The translations under genes were made by a program, and so were the position numbers. DNA of 52,162 bases from Deltaproteobacteria bacterium (lineage in GTDB: Bacteria > Desulfobacterota > Desulfobulbia > Desulfobulbales > Desulfurivibrionaceae): the NCBI GenBank assembly GCA_021802775.1, contig JAJZRJ010000018.1:1-52162 (forward strand). Reading direction: 5' to 3'. Below the pieces are notes generated by a model, which was given only the letters and a program-made list of their open reading frames with translations, did not search any database and was not told the DNA's origin. Of the stretch, positions 34,988 through 44,543 are shown in pieces (position 1 is the first letter of the stretch; the number at the start of each line of letters is the position of its first letter).

Positions 34988-35374
34988 ATGGCAGACGAAC
35001 CAGGAAAAGGAACCGCTGGAGACGATTGGGCCGCGGCCCTTGCCGACCAAGGCGGGGGAACCCATGCCCCGAGCTTCGAGGAGTTGAGCGATAGCGCCCC
35101 CAGCCAGACCGGCAGCCAGAACCTCGACTTCCTGCTCGACGTGCCGCTGGAGATCACCGTCGAACTGGGCAAGACCAGCATCATCATCAACAAGATGCTG
35201 CAGCTCACCCAGGGCTCGGTGGTGGAACTGAACAAGGCGGCGGGCGACACGGTGGAGATCTACGTCAACCGCAAGCTCATGGGCAAAGGCGAAGTGATCG
35301 TGGTCAATGACCGGTTCGGCGTGCGCATCACGGAAATCATCAGCCAGGCCGACCGCATCAAGAACATAGCCTAA
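34988..35374 (+). CDS. fliN: Flagellar motor switch protein FliN
   Basis: A 128-residue FliN: a variable acidic N-terminus (~1-45), then the SpoA domain LDFLLDVPLEITVELGKTSIIINKMLQLTQGSVVELNKAAGDTVEIYVNRKLMGKGEVIVVNDRFGVRITEI. It forms the bottom of the C-ring. An AGAGGAGAAAAGCC ribosome region precedes the ATG. Confidence 0.96.
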   Translation: MADEPGKGTAGDDWAAALADQGGGTHAPSFEELSDSAPSQTGSQNLDFLLDVPLEITVELGKTSIIINKMLQLTQGSVVELNKAAGDTVEIYVNRKLMGKGEVIVVNDRFGVRITEIISQADRIKNIA

Positions 35375-35391
35375 CGGCAAGGACACGACCG

Positions 35392-35913
35392 ATGCGCCGC
35401 CGGATGCCCCATCTGCTTGCCAGCCTTGCCGCCCTGCCGCTGCTCCTTGCCGCGACCGCCCTCTGGGCCGCCGACCGCACCGGCGCGGTTGCCGCGCCGT
35501 TGACCGGCGGGGCGGGCACCTTTTCGCTGGCCACCTCTATCTTCAAGGCCATCGGCGCCCTGGTGCTGATCCTCGGTCTGATGCTGCTCATGGCCAGGCT
35601 CTTCCGCAAGCTCGGCACCGGCATCGGCGCCATGGGTCAAAACGCGCTGATCAATGTCCTCGAAACCCGGGTGCTCGGCCCCAAAAAACAGGTAAGCGTC
35701 ATCGAGGTCGGCGGCGAGGTGCTGGTGCTCGGGGTGACCGACCAGCAGATCAACCTGATCTCGCGGCTGGACGACCCCTCCCGCCTGCTGCGGCCGGCCG
35801 TGGCCAAACCCGCGGCCGGCCGCATCCGGCGCGACTCCGGCTTCGCCGCCTTGCTCGACAAGGCCTTGCGGCCGGCCGCGAAGAAGACCAAAGAGGAAGA
35901 AGGCCATGAGTGA
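35392..35913 (+). CDS. fliO: Flagellar biosynthesis protein FliO
   Basis: A 173-residue FliO: an N-terminal signal-like segment ending near LWAAD, one membrane helix ([22 protein letters not shown], ~50-71) and a cytoplasmic domain with [34 protein letters not shown]. It is a scaffold for assembly of the FliPQR export gate. It overlaps fliP by eight bases. Confidence 0.92.
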   Translation: MRRRMPHLLASLAALPLLLAATALWAADRTGAVAAPLTGGAGTFSLATSIFKAIGALVLILGLMLLMARLFRKLGTGIGAMGQNALINVLETRVLGPKKQVSVIEVGGEVLVLGVTDQQINLISRLDDPSRLLRPAVAKPAAGRIRRDSGFAALLDKALRPAAKKTKEEEGHE

Positions 35914-36664
35914 CCGGCATCTCCGGCTGACCGCCGTCTGCATCACCGGCCTGCTCGTCGGGCTGCCTGCCGTTGCCCGGGCAGTGCCGCTGCCGACTCT
36001 CTCCCTCGGCGTCGATGAGGCGAAATCGCCGCAGCAGGTCTCGGCACTGATCGAGATCCTCCTGCTCTTCACCGTGCTCTCCATGGCACCGGCCATCCTC
36101 CTGATGATGACCTCCTTCACCCGGCTGGTGGTGACCTTCTCCTTTTTGCGGAGCGCCATCGGCACCCAGCAGATGCCGCCGAACCAGGTCCTGGTGGGCC
36201 TCGCCCTCTTCCTGACCCTGTTCATCATGGCGCCGGTCTTCGGCAAGATCAACGAGAGCGCGGTCAAGCCTTACATGGCCGAGCAGATCAATGCCGAACA
36301 GGCGCTCACCACGGCTCTGGTGCCGGTGCGGGAGTTCATGTTCAAGCAGACCCGGGAAAAGGATCTCGAACTCTTCCTCTCGCTGGCCAAGGCGCCCAAG
36401 CCGCAGAACCGCGAGGAGGTGGCCACCACCGTGCTGATCCCGGCCTTCATGATCAGCGAACTCAAGACCTCCTTCACCATCGGCTTCGTCCTCTACCTGC
36501 CCTTTCTCATCATCGACATGGTGGTCTCCAGCATCCTGCTCTCCATGGGCATGATGATGCTGCCGCCGGTCATGGTCTCGCTGCCGTTCAAGCTGCTGCT
36601 CTTTGTGCTGGTGGACGGCTGGTATCTCATCGTTGGTTCGCTGGTCAAGAGCTTCGGGGTATAA
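35906..36664 (+). CDS. fliP: Flagellar export gate protein FliP
   Basis: A 252-residue FliP with a cleavable-type signal sequence (~1-25) and four membrane helices. [34 protein letters not shown] and [57 protein letters not shown] are family hallmarks. It is part of the type III export core. Its start lies inside fliO. Confidence 0.96.
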   Translation: MSDRHLRLTAVCITGLLVGLPAVARAVPLPTLSLGVDEAKSPQQVSALIEILLLFTVLSMAPAILLMMTSFTRLVVTFSFLRSAIGTQQMPPNQVLVGLALFLTLFIMAPVFGKINESAVKPYMAEQINAEQALTTALVPVREFMFKQTREKDLELFLSLAKAPKPQNREEVATTVLIPAFMISELKTSFTIGFVLYLPFLIIDMVVSSILLSMGMMMLPPVMVSLPFKLLLFVLVDGWYLIVGSLVKSFGV

Positions 36665-36668
36665 CGCC

Positions 36669-36938
36669 ATGACACCACAGGATGCCATCACCATCTCCCA
36701 GGAAGCGGTCAAGATCACCCTGCTCCTCGCCGGCCCGGTGTTGCTGGTGGGCATGGCGGTCGGCCTCTTCATCTCGCTCTTTCAGGCCGTGACCCAGATC
36801 CAGGAGATGACGCTCACCTTCGTGCCGAAAATCGTCGCGGTGATGCTCACCGTGCTTTTTCTCTCCTCGTGGATGATCACCAAGATGGTGGACTACACCC
36901 ACAATCTCATCGCCAGTCTGCCGATGCTCATCCGTTAG
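36669..36938 (+). CDS. fliQ: Flagellar export gate protein FliQ
   Basis: An 89-residue FliQ with two membrane helices: MTPQDAITISQEAVKITLLLAGPVLLVGMAVGLFISLFQAVTQIQEMTLTFVPKI is typical. It starts four bases after the fliP stop and is followed by fliR. Confidence 0.95.
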   Translation: MTPQDAITISQEAVKITLLLAGPVLLVGMAVGLFISLFQAVTQIQEMTLTFVPKIVAVMLTVLFLSSWMITKMVDYTHNLIASLPMLIR

Positions 36939-36959
36939 GCAAAGCGAGAGGGAACCGGA

Positions 36960-37751
36960 ATGGTCGAAGCCGCCCTGCTCAACTGGAGCCTCAATCAGCT
37001 CATGCGCCTCGTGGTGATCATGACCCGGGTGGGGCCGCTCTTGTTCCTCATGCCGATCCTGGGCTCCAAAAGCGTGCCGGCCCAGATCAAAATCCTGCTC
37101 ACCCTGATGACCTCCCTGATTCTGCTGCCGATGGTGCCGGTCACCGCCGAACAGCTGCCCACCTCCGCCCTCGGCCTCCTGGTGCTGATCCTCTGCGAGG
37201 TCGTCTTTGCCGGCATCCTCTCGCTCTTCGTGCGCTTCGTCTTCGGGGCGGTGGAGATCGCGGGCCAGATGGTCGGCATCCAGATGGGCATGGGCATGGC
37301 CGGCAGCATCGACCCCCAGTTCGGCAGCCAGAGCGCACCGGTGGGGGTGTTCTGGAACATCGTGGCAGTCCTGATTTTTCTCGCGGTGGACGGCCACCAC
37401 CTCTTCTTCCGCACCCTGGTGGAAAGCTACCAGTGGGTGGCGCCGGGCAAGATCGCCATCTCCCAGGCCACCTTCAACGGCATGATGCAGGGCACGGCCC
37501 ACATGTTCGTGCTGGCGGTGCAGATCATGGCTCCGGCCAGCGCCGCCCTCTTCTTTTCCCACGTGGCCATGGGCATCATCGCCAAGACCGTGCCGCAGAT
37601 CCCGATCCTGATCGTGGGCATGCCGTTGAACATCGCCGTTGGCCTCATCTTTGTCGGCCTCTCCCTCAGCTATTTCCTGCCGCTGATGGTTGCCAACTAC
37701 GAGATGCTCGGCCGCCTGCTGCCCCAGCTCGCCAGGGGCATGGGAGGATAA
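36960..37751 (+). CDS. fliR: Flagellar export gate protein FliR
   Basis: A 263-residue FliR with about six membrane helices: RVGPLLFLMPILGSKSVPAQIKILLTLMTSLIL, then AVEIAGQMVGIQMGMGMAGSIDPQ and the late NIAVGLIFVGLSLSYFLPLM. It is the third component of the export gate. It ends three bases before flhB. Confidence 0.95.
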   Translation: MVEAALLNWSLNQLMRLVVIMTRVGPLLFLMPILGSKSVPAQIKILLTLMTSLILLPMVPVTAEQLPTSALGLLVLILCEVVFAGILSLFVRFVFGAVEIAGQMVGIQMGMGMAGSIDPQFGSQSAPVGVFWNIVAVLIFLAVDGHHLFFRTLVESYQWVAPGKIAISQATFNGMMQGTAHMFVLAVQIMAPASAALFFSHVAMGIIAKTVPQIPILIVGMPLNIAVGLIFVGLSLSYFLPLMVANYEMLGRLLPQLARGMGG

Positions 37752-37754
37752 GCC

Positions 37755-38822
37755 ATGGCAGACGAATCGTCCGGCCAGGAAAAAAGCGAGGCCCCCACCC
37801 AACGGCGGCTCCAGGAGGCGCGCAAGAAGGGGGACGTGGCCAAGAGCATGGAGGTGCCCTCCGCCGCCGTGCTGCTGGCCGGGCTCCTCACCCTCTACTA
37901 CACCAGCGGCTACATGCTGGACCGCCTGGGCAAGATGCTGGCGCACTTTCTCGCCAACCTGCACACCATCGAGATCATCCCGGGCAACATGACCGCCCTG
38001 ACCCGCGAGGCCATCATCACCACCGCCCTGATCCTGGCGCCGGTCATGGGGGCCATCATCGTGGTGGCGCTCCTCGCCAACTACGCCCAGGTCGGGGTGC
38101 TCTTCACCACCGAAAAGCTCACCCCCAAACTCGAAAAAATCAACCCGATCAAGGGATTCGGCAACATCTTCTCCAAGCAGACCCTGGCCTCCATGGTGAA
38201 GTCCATCGCCAAGCTGGCCATTGTCGGCTACGTTGCCTACCACGAGGTGGAAGCGGCGCTGCCGGGAATTCTGCCGCTCATGGACCAGCCGCCTCACCAG
38301 ATCCTGGTCTTCATGAGCCGGGTGGCCTTCCGGATCTTCCTTAAGGCGGCGCTGATCATCGCGGTGCTGGCCGCCATCGATTATGGCTTCCAACGCTGGC
38401 AGTTCATGGAAAAAATGAAGATGACCAAGCAGGAGATCAAGGACGAGGCCAAGCAGACCGAGGGGGACCCGCACGTCAAGGGCCGCATCCGCTCGATTCA
38501 GATGGAAATGGCCCGCCGCCGCATGATGGCCGAGGTACCCAAGGCCGATGTGGTCATCACCAACCCGACCCGGCTCGCCATCGCCTTGAAGTACGACGGA
38601 TTCACCATGGCCGCCCCCATCGTGGTGGCCAAGGGCGCCGGGGTAATCGCCCAGCGGATCAAGGAAATCGCGGCGGAACACGGCATCCCGTTGGTGGAGA
38701 ACAAACCCCTGGCCCAGGCCCTGTACAAGGCGGTGGACATCGACCAGGCGATTCCGGCCAATCTCTTCCAGGCCGTGGCCGAGGTCCTGGCCTATGTTTT
38801 CAGCCTCAAAAAAAGGCAATGA
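37755..38822 (+). CDS. flhB: Flagellar export switch protein FlhB (NPTR variant)
   Basis: A 355-residue FlhB: an N-terminal EKSEAPTQRRLQEARKKGDVAKS, four membrane helices to ~210 and a cytoplasmic domain. FlhB normally cleaves itself at N-P-T-H to switch export specificity. Here the site is N270-P271-T272-R273 (bases 38562-38573), so the histidine is replaced by arginine while the scissile Asn-Pro is kept. The rest (LAIALKYDGFTMAAPIVVAKGAGVIAQRIKEIA) is normal. Confidence 0.95.
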   Translation: MADESSGQEKSEAPTQRRLQEARKKGDVAKSMEVPSAAVLLAGLLTLYYTSGYMLDRLGKMLAHFLANLHTIEIIPGNMTALTREAIITTALILAPVMGAIIVVALLANYAQVGVLFTTEKLTPKLEKINPIKGFGNIFSKQTLASMVKSIAKLAIVGYVAYHEVEAALPGILPLMDQPPHQILVFMSRVAFRIFLKAALIIAVLAAIDYGFQRWQFMEKMKMTKQEIKDEAKQTEGDPHVKGRIRSIQMEMARRRMMAEVPKADVVITNPTRLAIALKYDGFTMAAPIVVAKGAGVIAQRIKEIAAEHGIPLVENKPLAQALYKAVDIDQAIPANLFQAVAEVLAYVFSLKKRQ

Positions 38823-38830
38823 ATAATGCA

Positions 38831-38874
38831 GAATGAAAAATGAAAGGAAAGACAGCTTTTTCAATTCTTCATTC
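38831..38874. repeat. AT-rich inverted repeat between flhB and flhA
   Basis: GAATGAAAAATGAA (38831-38844) pairs with TTCAATTCTTCATTC (38860-38874) with one bulge and one mismatch. The AT-rich DNA continues to 38,900 (TTAATTATTAACTCTTAATT). This 83-base gap is the longest inside the fliM-flhA stretch and differs sharply in composition from the genes around it. Confidence 0.55.
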
Positions 38875-38905
38875 TTAATTATTAACTCTTAATTATTCTC
38901 AGGCT

Positions 38906-41017
38906 ATGGCGGAAAAAACAGCAGCAGTACCGGAAACCAAGGTCAACATCGAGATGACCAGCCTCTTCGTGGCCGCCGGCGTGGTGGGCATCCTGATGGT
39001 CATGGTGGTGCCGCTGCCGACCTTCCTGCTCGACCTGCTGCTCTCCTTCAACATCACCATCGGCCTGGTCATCATGCTGATCAGCATGTACAACGCCAAC
39101 CCGCTCGATTTCTCCGCCTTTCCGTCGCTGCTGCTGATCACCACTCTCTTCAGGCTCTCGCTGAACATCGCCTCGACCCGGCTCATCCTGCTCCACGGCC
39201 ATGAGGGCCCCGGCGCGGTGGGCCACGTCATCCAGTCCTTCGGGCAGTTCGTGGTCGGCGGCAACTACGTGGTTGGCCTCATCATCTTTCTCATCATGGT
39301 GCTGATCAACTTCATCGTCATCACCAAGGGTTCCGGCCGTATCGCCGAAGTGGCGGCCCGCTTCACCCTGGACGCCATGCCCGGCAAGCAGATGGCCATC
39401 GACGCCGATCTCAACGCCGGCCTCATCAACGAGGCCGAGGCCAAGCGGCGGCGGCAGGAGGTCTCCCGCCAGTCCGAATTCTACGGGGCCATGGACGGTG
39501 CCAGCAAGTTCGTGCGCGGCGAGGCGGTGGCCGGCATCGTCATCATGGTCATCAACATCATCGGCGGCCTCTTTATCGGTGTGCTCATGCAGAAGATGGA
39601 GATCGCCAACGCCGCCGAGACCTACACCCTGCTCACCATCGGCGACGGCCTGGTGGCCCAGATTCCGGCGCTGATCATCTCCACCTCCGCCGGTATCATC
39701 GTCAGCCGTGCCGCCTCCGACGGCAGCATGGGTCAAGAGTATCTCAAGCAGTTCGGCCTCCAGCCCCAGGCGCTGGCCGTGGCTTCGGGCATCATCATCC
39801 TCTTCGGCCTCATTCCCGGCCTGCCGCACCTGCCTTTCATCACCCTCGGCACCCTCACCGGCGGCGTCGCCTACCTCGCCTTCCAGCGCGGCGCCCTGGA
39901 AAAAGAGGCCCAAAAAGAAGAGGAGGAAAAACGGAAAAAGGCCGCGGCTCCCACCCCGGGCTCGCCGGAAACGGTGGAGGCGCTGCTGCCCCTCGATGTC
40001 CTCGAACTGGAGGTGGGCTACGGCCTCATCCCGCTGGTGGACGAAAACCAGAAGGGCGATCTGCTGGAACGCATCCGCGCCATCCGGCGGCAGTTTGCCA
40101 TGGACATGGGCCTGGTGATCCCGCCGCTCCATGTGCGCGACAACCTCCAGCTCAAGCCCGACGAGTACGTGCTGCTCATGAAGGGCGTCGAGGTCGGCCG
40201 CGGCGAGGTGATGATGGGCCACCTGCTGGCCATGGATTCCGGCGCGGCCAAGCGCGAGATCGACGGCATTCCCACCACCGAACCCGCCTTCCACCTGCCG
40301 GCCGTGTGGATTGCCGAAGAGAAAAAGGACGAGGCCCAGGTGGCCGGCTACACCGTGGTCGATCCCTCCACCGTGGTGGCCACCCATCTCACCGAGATCC
40401 TCCGCACCCATGCCGACGAGCTCCTCGGCCGCCAGGATACCCAGAAGCTTCTCGACAACCTGGCCAAGACCCATCCGAAGGTGGTGGAGGAACTGGTGCC
40501 GGCCCTGCTGCCGTTGGGGCTGGTCCAGAAGGTACTCCGGAACCTCTTGCGGGAACGGGTCTCCATCCGTGATCTCCTGACCATCTGCGAAACCCTGGCC
40601 GACCACGCGCCCATGGGCAAGGACCCGGACATCCTCACCGAATACGTGCGGCAGAAACTGGCGCGCTCCATCGCCAGCCCGCAGGCGGATCAGGACGGCA
40701 ACCTCAATGTGCTCACCCTGGCCCAGCGCACCGAGGACCTCATCCGCGAATCGATCCAGCAATCGGACCACGGCGCTTTTTTGAATCTCGAGCCCAACCT
40801 GGCACAGCGTTTGCTTGAACAAATCCAGCAGGAATCGGAAAAGGCAGCGGGCAATGGCTACCAACCCATCATTCTCTGCTCTCCGATGATCCGCCGCCAC
40901 CTGCGACGGCTGCTGGAACGGTTCATGCCCCATGTCATGGTTTTGTCACACAACGAGGTGACCACGCAGACGCGGATCAAGTCGCTGGGCACCATCGAGA
41001 TCAACCCCAAGAAATAG
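38906..41017 (+). CDS. flhA: Flagellar export protein FlhA
   Basis: A 703-residue FlhA with eight N-terminal membrane helices (~20-330), including the conserved FHIPEP-type loop region (GKQMAIDADLNAGLINEAEAKRRRQEV..FYGAMDGASKFVRGEA), and a large C-terminal cytoplasmic platform that docks chaperone-substrate pairs (VLELEVGYGLIPLVDENQ..., HLTEILRTHADELLGRQD). It is the main export ring component. Confidence 0.96.
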   Translation: MAEKTAAVPETKVNIEMTSLFVAAGVVGILMVMVVPLPTFLLDLLLSFNITIGLVIMLISMYNANPLDFSAFPSLLLITTLFRLSLNIASTRLILLHGHEGPGAVGHVIQSFGQFVVGGNYVVGLIIFLIMVLINFIVITKGSGRIAEVAARFTLDAMPGKQMAIDADLNAGLINEAEAKRRRQEVSRQSEFYGAMDGASKFVRGEAVAGIVIMVINIIGGLFIGVLMQKMEIANAAETYTLLTIGDGLVAQIPALIISTSAGIIVSRAASDGSMGQEYLKQFGLQPQALAVASGIIILFGLIPGLPHLPFITLGTLTGGVAYLAFQRGALEKEAQKEEEEKRKKAAAPTPGSPETVEALLPLDVLELEVGYGLIPLVDENQKGDLLERIRAIRRQFAMDMGLVIPPLHVRDNLQLKPDEYVLLMKGVEVGRGEVMMGHLLAMDSGAAKREIDGIPTTEPAFHLPAVWIAEEKKDEAQVAGYTVVDPSTVVATHLTEILRTHADELLGRQDTQKLLDNLAKTHPKVVEELVPALLPLGLVQKVLRNLLRERVSIRDLLTICETLADHAPMGKDPDILTEYVRQKLARSIASPQADQDGNLNVLTLAQRTEDLIRESIQQSDHGAFLNLEPNLAQRLLEQIQQESEKAAGNGYQPIILCSPMIRRHLRRLLERFMPHVMVLSHNEVTTQTRIKSLGTIEINPKK

Positions 41018-41035
41018 GGACGACAGGAAAACGCC

Positions 41036-42217
41036 ATGAAGGTCAAACGCTTCGAAGCTCGCGATACCAAGGCAGCCCTTGCCCTCGTCAAGGAAGAACT
41101 GGGCACGGACGCGGTGATTCTCTCCACCCGCACCCTGCGCGGCGCCAAGGGCGGTCGCCACGATTCCCCGCTGGTCGAGGTGGTGGCTGCGGTGGATTCT
41201 GACACCGAACCCTGCGTGCAAATCGAGCCACCCGCTCCCCGTGAGGCCGGGCGCCGCTATGGCTATCCGGCCTATCTCGCTGCCGACGGACTTCCGCGTC
41301 CGGTCATCGGCGCCAGCCGCCTGGCAGCCGCAACCACGGCGGCAAGCAACGACTTTGCCTACAACCAGGAGGCCCGGGACTTGCACCGCCGTTTTTCCGA
41401 CCTGCTGCGGCTGCCCCACAGCGGCCTGCCGCCGGAAACACCGGCAACCAAGAAACAACCGGCCCAGCCCCCTGGTCAGCGCCGCGCCAGGCCGCGGCCC
41501 GAGGACGTGGCCCAGTGGCGCGACCAGCTCATCGAACGGCTGCGCGCCAAGCCGCTGGCGGTCAACCGCCGGAACGGCCCCACCGTCATTGCCCTGGTCG
41601 GCCCCACCGGGGTGGGCAAGACCACCACCGCCGCCAAGATCGCGGCCTGGTTCAGCATCCACCAGCAGTGCCGGGTCGCGCTCCTCTCCATGGACTGCTA
41701 CCGTATCGGCGCCACCGATCAACTCCGCACCTATGCGCGGATCATGCGGCTGCCCTGCGAGGTCACCCTCCGGCCGCCGGATCTGGCCAGCGCGCTCCGG
41801 AAGCACCGGGACAAGGACCTCATCATCATCGATACCGCGGGCAAAAGCCCCTTTGATCCCGATCATGTCCGCGAACTCTCCACCTGGTTCGCCGCTGGTC
41901 AAACCATTGACACCTATCTGCTGGTGAGTGCCACCGCCAAGAAGGAAGACCTCCAGCAGATTATCGACAGCTATCAGCCCCTCGAAGTGAATGGCCTGAT
42001 CGTCACCAAGCTTGACGAAACCCGGGCCTACGCCGTACTCTGCCAGCAGATCGCGGCCTCGGCCCTGCCGGTCAGCTGCCTCTGCACCGGCCAGCGGGTA
42101 CCCGAGGATTTCCAACCGGCCTCGAAGGATTTTCTCCGCACCCTCTTCTGCAAGGGATGGCATGCGGCGATGCAGCACACCGACACCGTTGCCGGCCGAG
42201 AGGCCTGGCTCCAATAA
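41036..42217 (+). CDS. flhF: Flagellar SRP-like GTPase FlhF
   Basis: A 393-residue FlhF: an N-terminal MKVKRFEARDTKAALALVKEELGTDAVILSTR, a Pro/Ala-rich linker, and the NG GTPase domain with VGPTGVGKTTTAAKIAAWF (~187-205), DTAGKSPFD and TKLDETRAYAVLC. It sets the site and number of polar flagella with FlhG, encoded next. Confidence 0.95.
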   Translation: MKVKRFEARDTKAALALVKEELGTDAVILSTRTLRGAKGGRHDSPLVEVVAAVDSDTEPCVQIEPPAPREAGRRYGYPAYLAADGLPRPVIGASRLAAATTAASNDFAYNQEARDLHRRFSDLLRLPHSGLPPETPATKKQPAQPPGQRRARPRPEDVAQWRDQLIERLRAKPLAVNRRNGPTVIALVGPTGVGKTTTAAKIAAWFSIHQQCRVALLSMDCYRIGATDQLRTYARIMRLPCEVTLRPPDLASALRKHRDKDLIIIDTAGKSPFDPDHVRELSTWFAAGQTIDTYLLVSATAKKEDLQQIIDSYQPLEVNGLIVTKLDETRAYAVLCQQIAASALPVSCLCTGQRVPEDFQPASKDFLRTLFCKGWHAAMQHTDTVAGREAWLQ

Positions 42218-42233
42218 CCCTCGAGGAGAGGTC

Positions 42234-43112
42234 ATGACCCAAGCGGCAACCCTGGAGAAGATCATGCACCGAACCCCCAAGCGGGGCCACGCCGGCGGCA
42301 AAACCGCCACCCCGCCCCGCGTCATCTCCGTCACCAGCGGCAAGGGCGGGGTGGGCAAAACCAACATCGTCACCAACCTGGCATACGCCCTGGCCAAGGA
42401 AGGCAAACGCACTCTGGTGCTCGACGCCGACCTCAACCTCGCCAACGTCGATATCCTGCTGGGGCTCACCCCCAAGTTCAATCTCCACCACGTTTTTACC
42501 GGCGAAAAGACCCTGGCCGAGATCCTGGTGGAGGGTCCCGGCGGCCTCAAGCTCCTGCCGGCCAGTTCCGGCATCCTCGAACTGGCCGATCTCACCGAAA
42601 ACCAGCGCCTCTACTTCCTGGCCGAAATGGAGGCCCTGGCCGGCACCATCGACATCCTGCTGGTCGATACCGCGGCGGGCATCAACAACAACGTGATCTA
42701 TTTCAACCTGGCCGCCCAGGAGCGCATCATCATCCTCACTCCGGAACCGACCTCGCTCACCGATGCCTACGCCCTCATCAAGGTGCTGTCGAGCAAGCAC
42801 GACGTCAAACGCTTCCGCATCCTCGTCAACCAGGCCCGCTCGGAAAAAGAGGCCATGGCGGTCTTCCGCAAATTGAGCGTGGTGGCCGACCGCTTCCTCG
42901 ATACGTTGTCGCTCGACTTCATGGGCCATATCCCCTACGACGCCAAGTTGCCGCAGGCGGTGCGGGCGCAAAAGCTGGTGAGCGAACTCTATCCCGACGC
43001 CGCGGTGAGCAGGATGCTCGCCAAAGTCTCGCGGCAGCTGGCTACCGAGCGGCCGGAGGTGCAAAGCGACGGCAACATCAAATTTTTCTGGCAGGGGCTT
43101 TTTTCGCTGTAA
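42234..43112 (+). CDS. flhG: Flagellar number regulator FlhG (FleN), MinD-like ATPase
   Basis: A 292-residue MinD-type ATPase with canonical SGKGGVGKTNIVTNLA (~36-51), LDADLNLANVDILLG and LLVDTAAGINNNVI. The N-terminal TQAATLEKI resembles the DQAxxL activation helix by which FlhG stimulates FlhF. ATG 42234 follows GAGGAGAGG. The last residues come before a short gap to fliA. Confidence 0.93.
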   Translation: MTQAATLEKIMHRTPKRGHAGGKTATPPRVISVTSGKGGVGKTNIVTNLAYALAKEGKRTLVLDADLNLANVDILLGLTPKFNLHHVFTGEKTLAEILVEGPGGLKLLPASSGILELADLTENQRLYFLAEMEALAGTIDILLVDTAAGINNNVIYFNLAAQERIIILTPEPTSLTDAYALIKVLSSKHDVKRFRILVNQARSEKEAMAVFRKLSVVADRFLDTLSLDFMGHIPYDAKLPQAVRAQKLVSELYPDAAVSRMLAKVSRQLATERPEVQSDGNIKFFWQGLFSL

Positions 43113-43140
43113 TATACTCTTACAAAGAGGGAAGCAACCT

Positions 43141-43953
43141 TTGTCATACAGGGCGTACCATACCACCATGACGACCAAGCCGCAGTCCCCCAAGTTCCGG
43201 GACTACACCAGCACCTATTTTGCGCCCAACGATCAGCTCGATCCGAGCAAACGGGACGAGCTGATCATGACCTACACGCCGCTGATCAAATACATCGCCA
43301 CCCGCCTGGTCGCTCGCCTCCCACCGCGGGTCGCGGTGGACGACCTCATCAGCTGCGGCATCATCGGCCTCATCGACGCGATCAACAAATTCGACGTCAC
43401 CAAGAACGTCCAATTCAAGACTTACGCCGAGTTCCGCATCAAGGGGGCGATGCTCGACGAACTGCGGGCCCTGGACTGGGTGCCGCGCTCGGTGCGCCGC
43501 AAGATCACCGACCTCGAAAAGACCTATGCCGAGATCGAGAAACGGCTCGGCCGCCCCGCCACCGACGAGGAGGTGGCCAAGGAACTGGGCGTCGAACTGG
43601 ACCACTTCTACAAGCTGCTCGACGAAACCAAGTCGGTCACCTTCCTCGACATCGAATACCTCCGCCAGAAGGCCACCGAAGAGGCGGAGACCAGCATTAT
43701 CGACATCTTCACCCAGGACGACCGGGACCCGTTCACGGCGCTCAACCTCGCCCAGGTTCGCGAGATCCTGGCCAAGGCCATCGAGGAACTGCCGGAAAAG
43801 GAAAAACTCACCGTGGCCCTCTACTACAAGGAGGAACTCACCATGAAGGAGATCGGCGAGGTGATGGGCTACACCGAATCGCGCATCTCCCAGATGCACA
43901 GCAAGGCCATGCTGCGGCTGCGCACCAAGCTCAAAAAATCCCTCGACGCCTAG
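43141..43953 (+). CDS. fliA: Flagellar sigma factor FliA (sigma-28)
   Basis: A 270-residue sigma-28: region 2 (VAVDDLISCGIIGLIDAINKFD, FKTYAEFRIKGAMLDELRALDWVPRSVRRK), region 3 and region 4 (LTMKEIGEVMGYTESRISQMHSKAMLRLR). It directs late flagellar and chemotaxis genes. TTG 43141 is preferred over ATG 43168 because AGAGGGA lies seven bases before it and the ATG has no ribosome site; a TTG start would lower translation. The 197 bases after it hold AT-rich DNA and no clear promoter motif. Confidence 0.93.
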   Translation: MSYRAYHTTMTTKPQSPKFRDYTSTYFAPNDQLDPSKRDELIMTYTPLIKYIATRLVARLPPRVAVDDLISCGIIGLIDAINKFDVTKNVQFKTYAEFRIKGAMLDELRALDWVPRSVRRKITDLEKTYAEIEKRLGRPATDEEVAKELGVELDHFYKLLDETKSVTFLDIEYLRQKATEEAETSIIDIFTQDDRDPFTALNLAQVREILAKAIEELPEKEKLTVALYYKEELTMKEIGEVMGYTESRISQMHSKAMLRLRTKLKKSLDA

Positions 43954-44150
43954 TTTCGCGCCCCGTCTCCCGCCGTTTTTTTGAAAAAATGGTTGTTTTT
44001 CCGCGTCGCATTCTTTAAATGTGTACTAATTGTTACTCGCTTTTTTCTTTTTAAAAATAATGGGTTCCCGGCACACGGGGCAGTCCGCGGGGCCGGAACC
44101 GCTGGAATTACGGCATTCGTCTTTTTCGCGGAGCGGAACAGGGAGGAATT

Positions 44151-44534
44151 ATGGCAGCAAATCCCAACATGAAGGTCCTTGTCGTTGACGACTTCGCCAC
44201 CATGCGGCGCATCGTCAAGAACATCCTCACCCAGCTCGGCTTCAAGAATGTCATCGAGGCGGACGACGGCACCACCGCCCTCGACGTGCTCAAGGCGGAA
44301 AAGATCGACCTCATCATCTCCGACTGGAACATGCCGAAGATGACCGGCCTTGACCTGCTCAAGGCAGTCCGCGCCGACTCCAGCATGGCCAACACCCCCT
44401 TCATCATGATCACCGCCGAGGCGCAGCAGGACAACATCATCCTCGCGGTCAAGGCCAAGGTGAGCCAGTACATCGTCAAGCCCTTCACCGCGGAAACCCT
44501 GGCGGAAAAGCTTCAGAAAATTTTCGGCGGCTGA
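44151..44534 (+). CDS. cheY: Chemotaxis response regulator CheY
   Basis: A 127-residue CheY: acidic pair D13/D14, phospho-Asp D58 (SDWNMPKMTG), T88 (ITAEAQ) and K110 (IVKPF) all present. It binds FliM when phosphorylated and reverses the motor. It has a strong GGGAGGAATT ribosome site. cheA, cheW and receptors are not in the window. Confidence 0.95.
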   Translation: MAANPNMKVLVVDDFATMRRIVKNILTQLGFKNVIEADDGTTALDVLKAEKIDLIISDWNMPKMTGLDLLKAVRADSSMANTPFIMITAEAQQDNIILAVKAKVSQYIVKPFTAETLAEKLQKIFGG

Positions 44535-44543
44535 TGCCCTTCC

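Noticed and set aside
36645..38864. Minus-strand frame of ~740 codons opposite fliQ-flhB
   Set aside because: The product is His/Gly/Glu-rich and reflects codon bias of membrane-protein genes on the other strand.
38882..40933. Minus-strand frame of ~680 codons opposite flhA
   Set aside because: Complement of a fully conserved flhA; no domain.
43975..44060. Terminator after fliA (T-run then A-run)
   Set aside because: The stem is almost only A-T pairs and not stable; no GC stem precedes the T-run.
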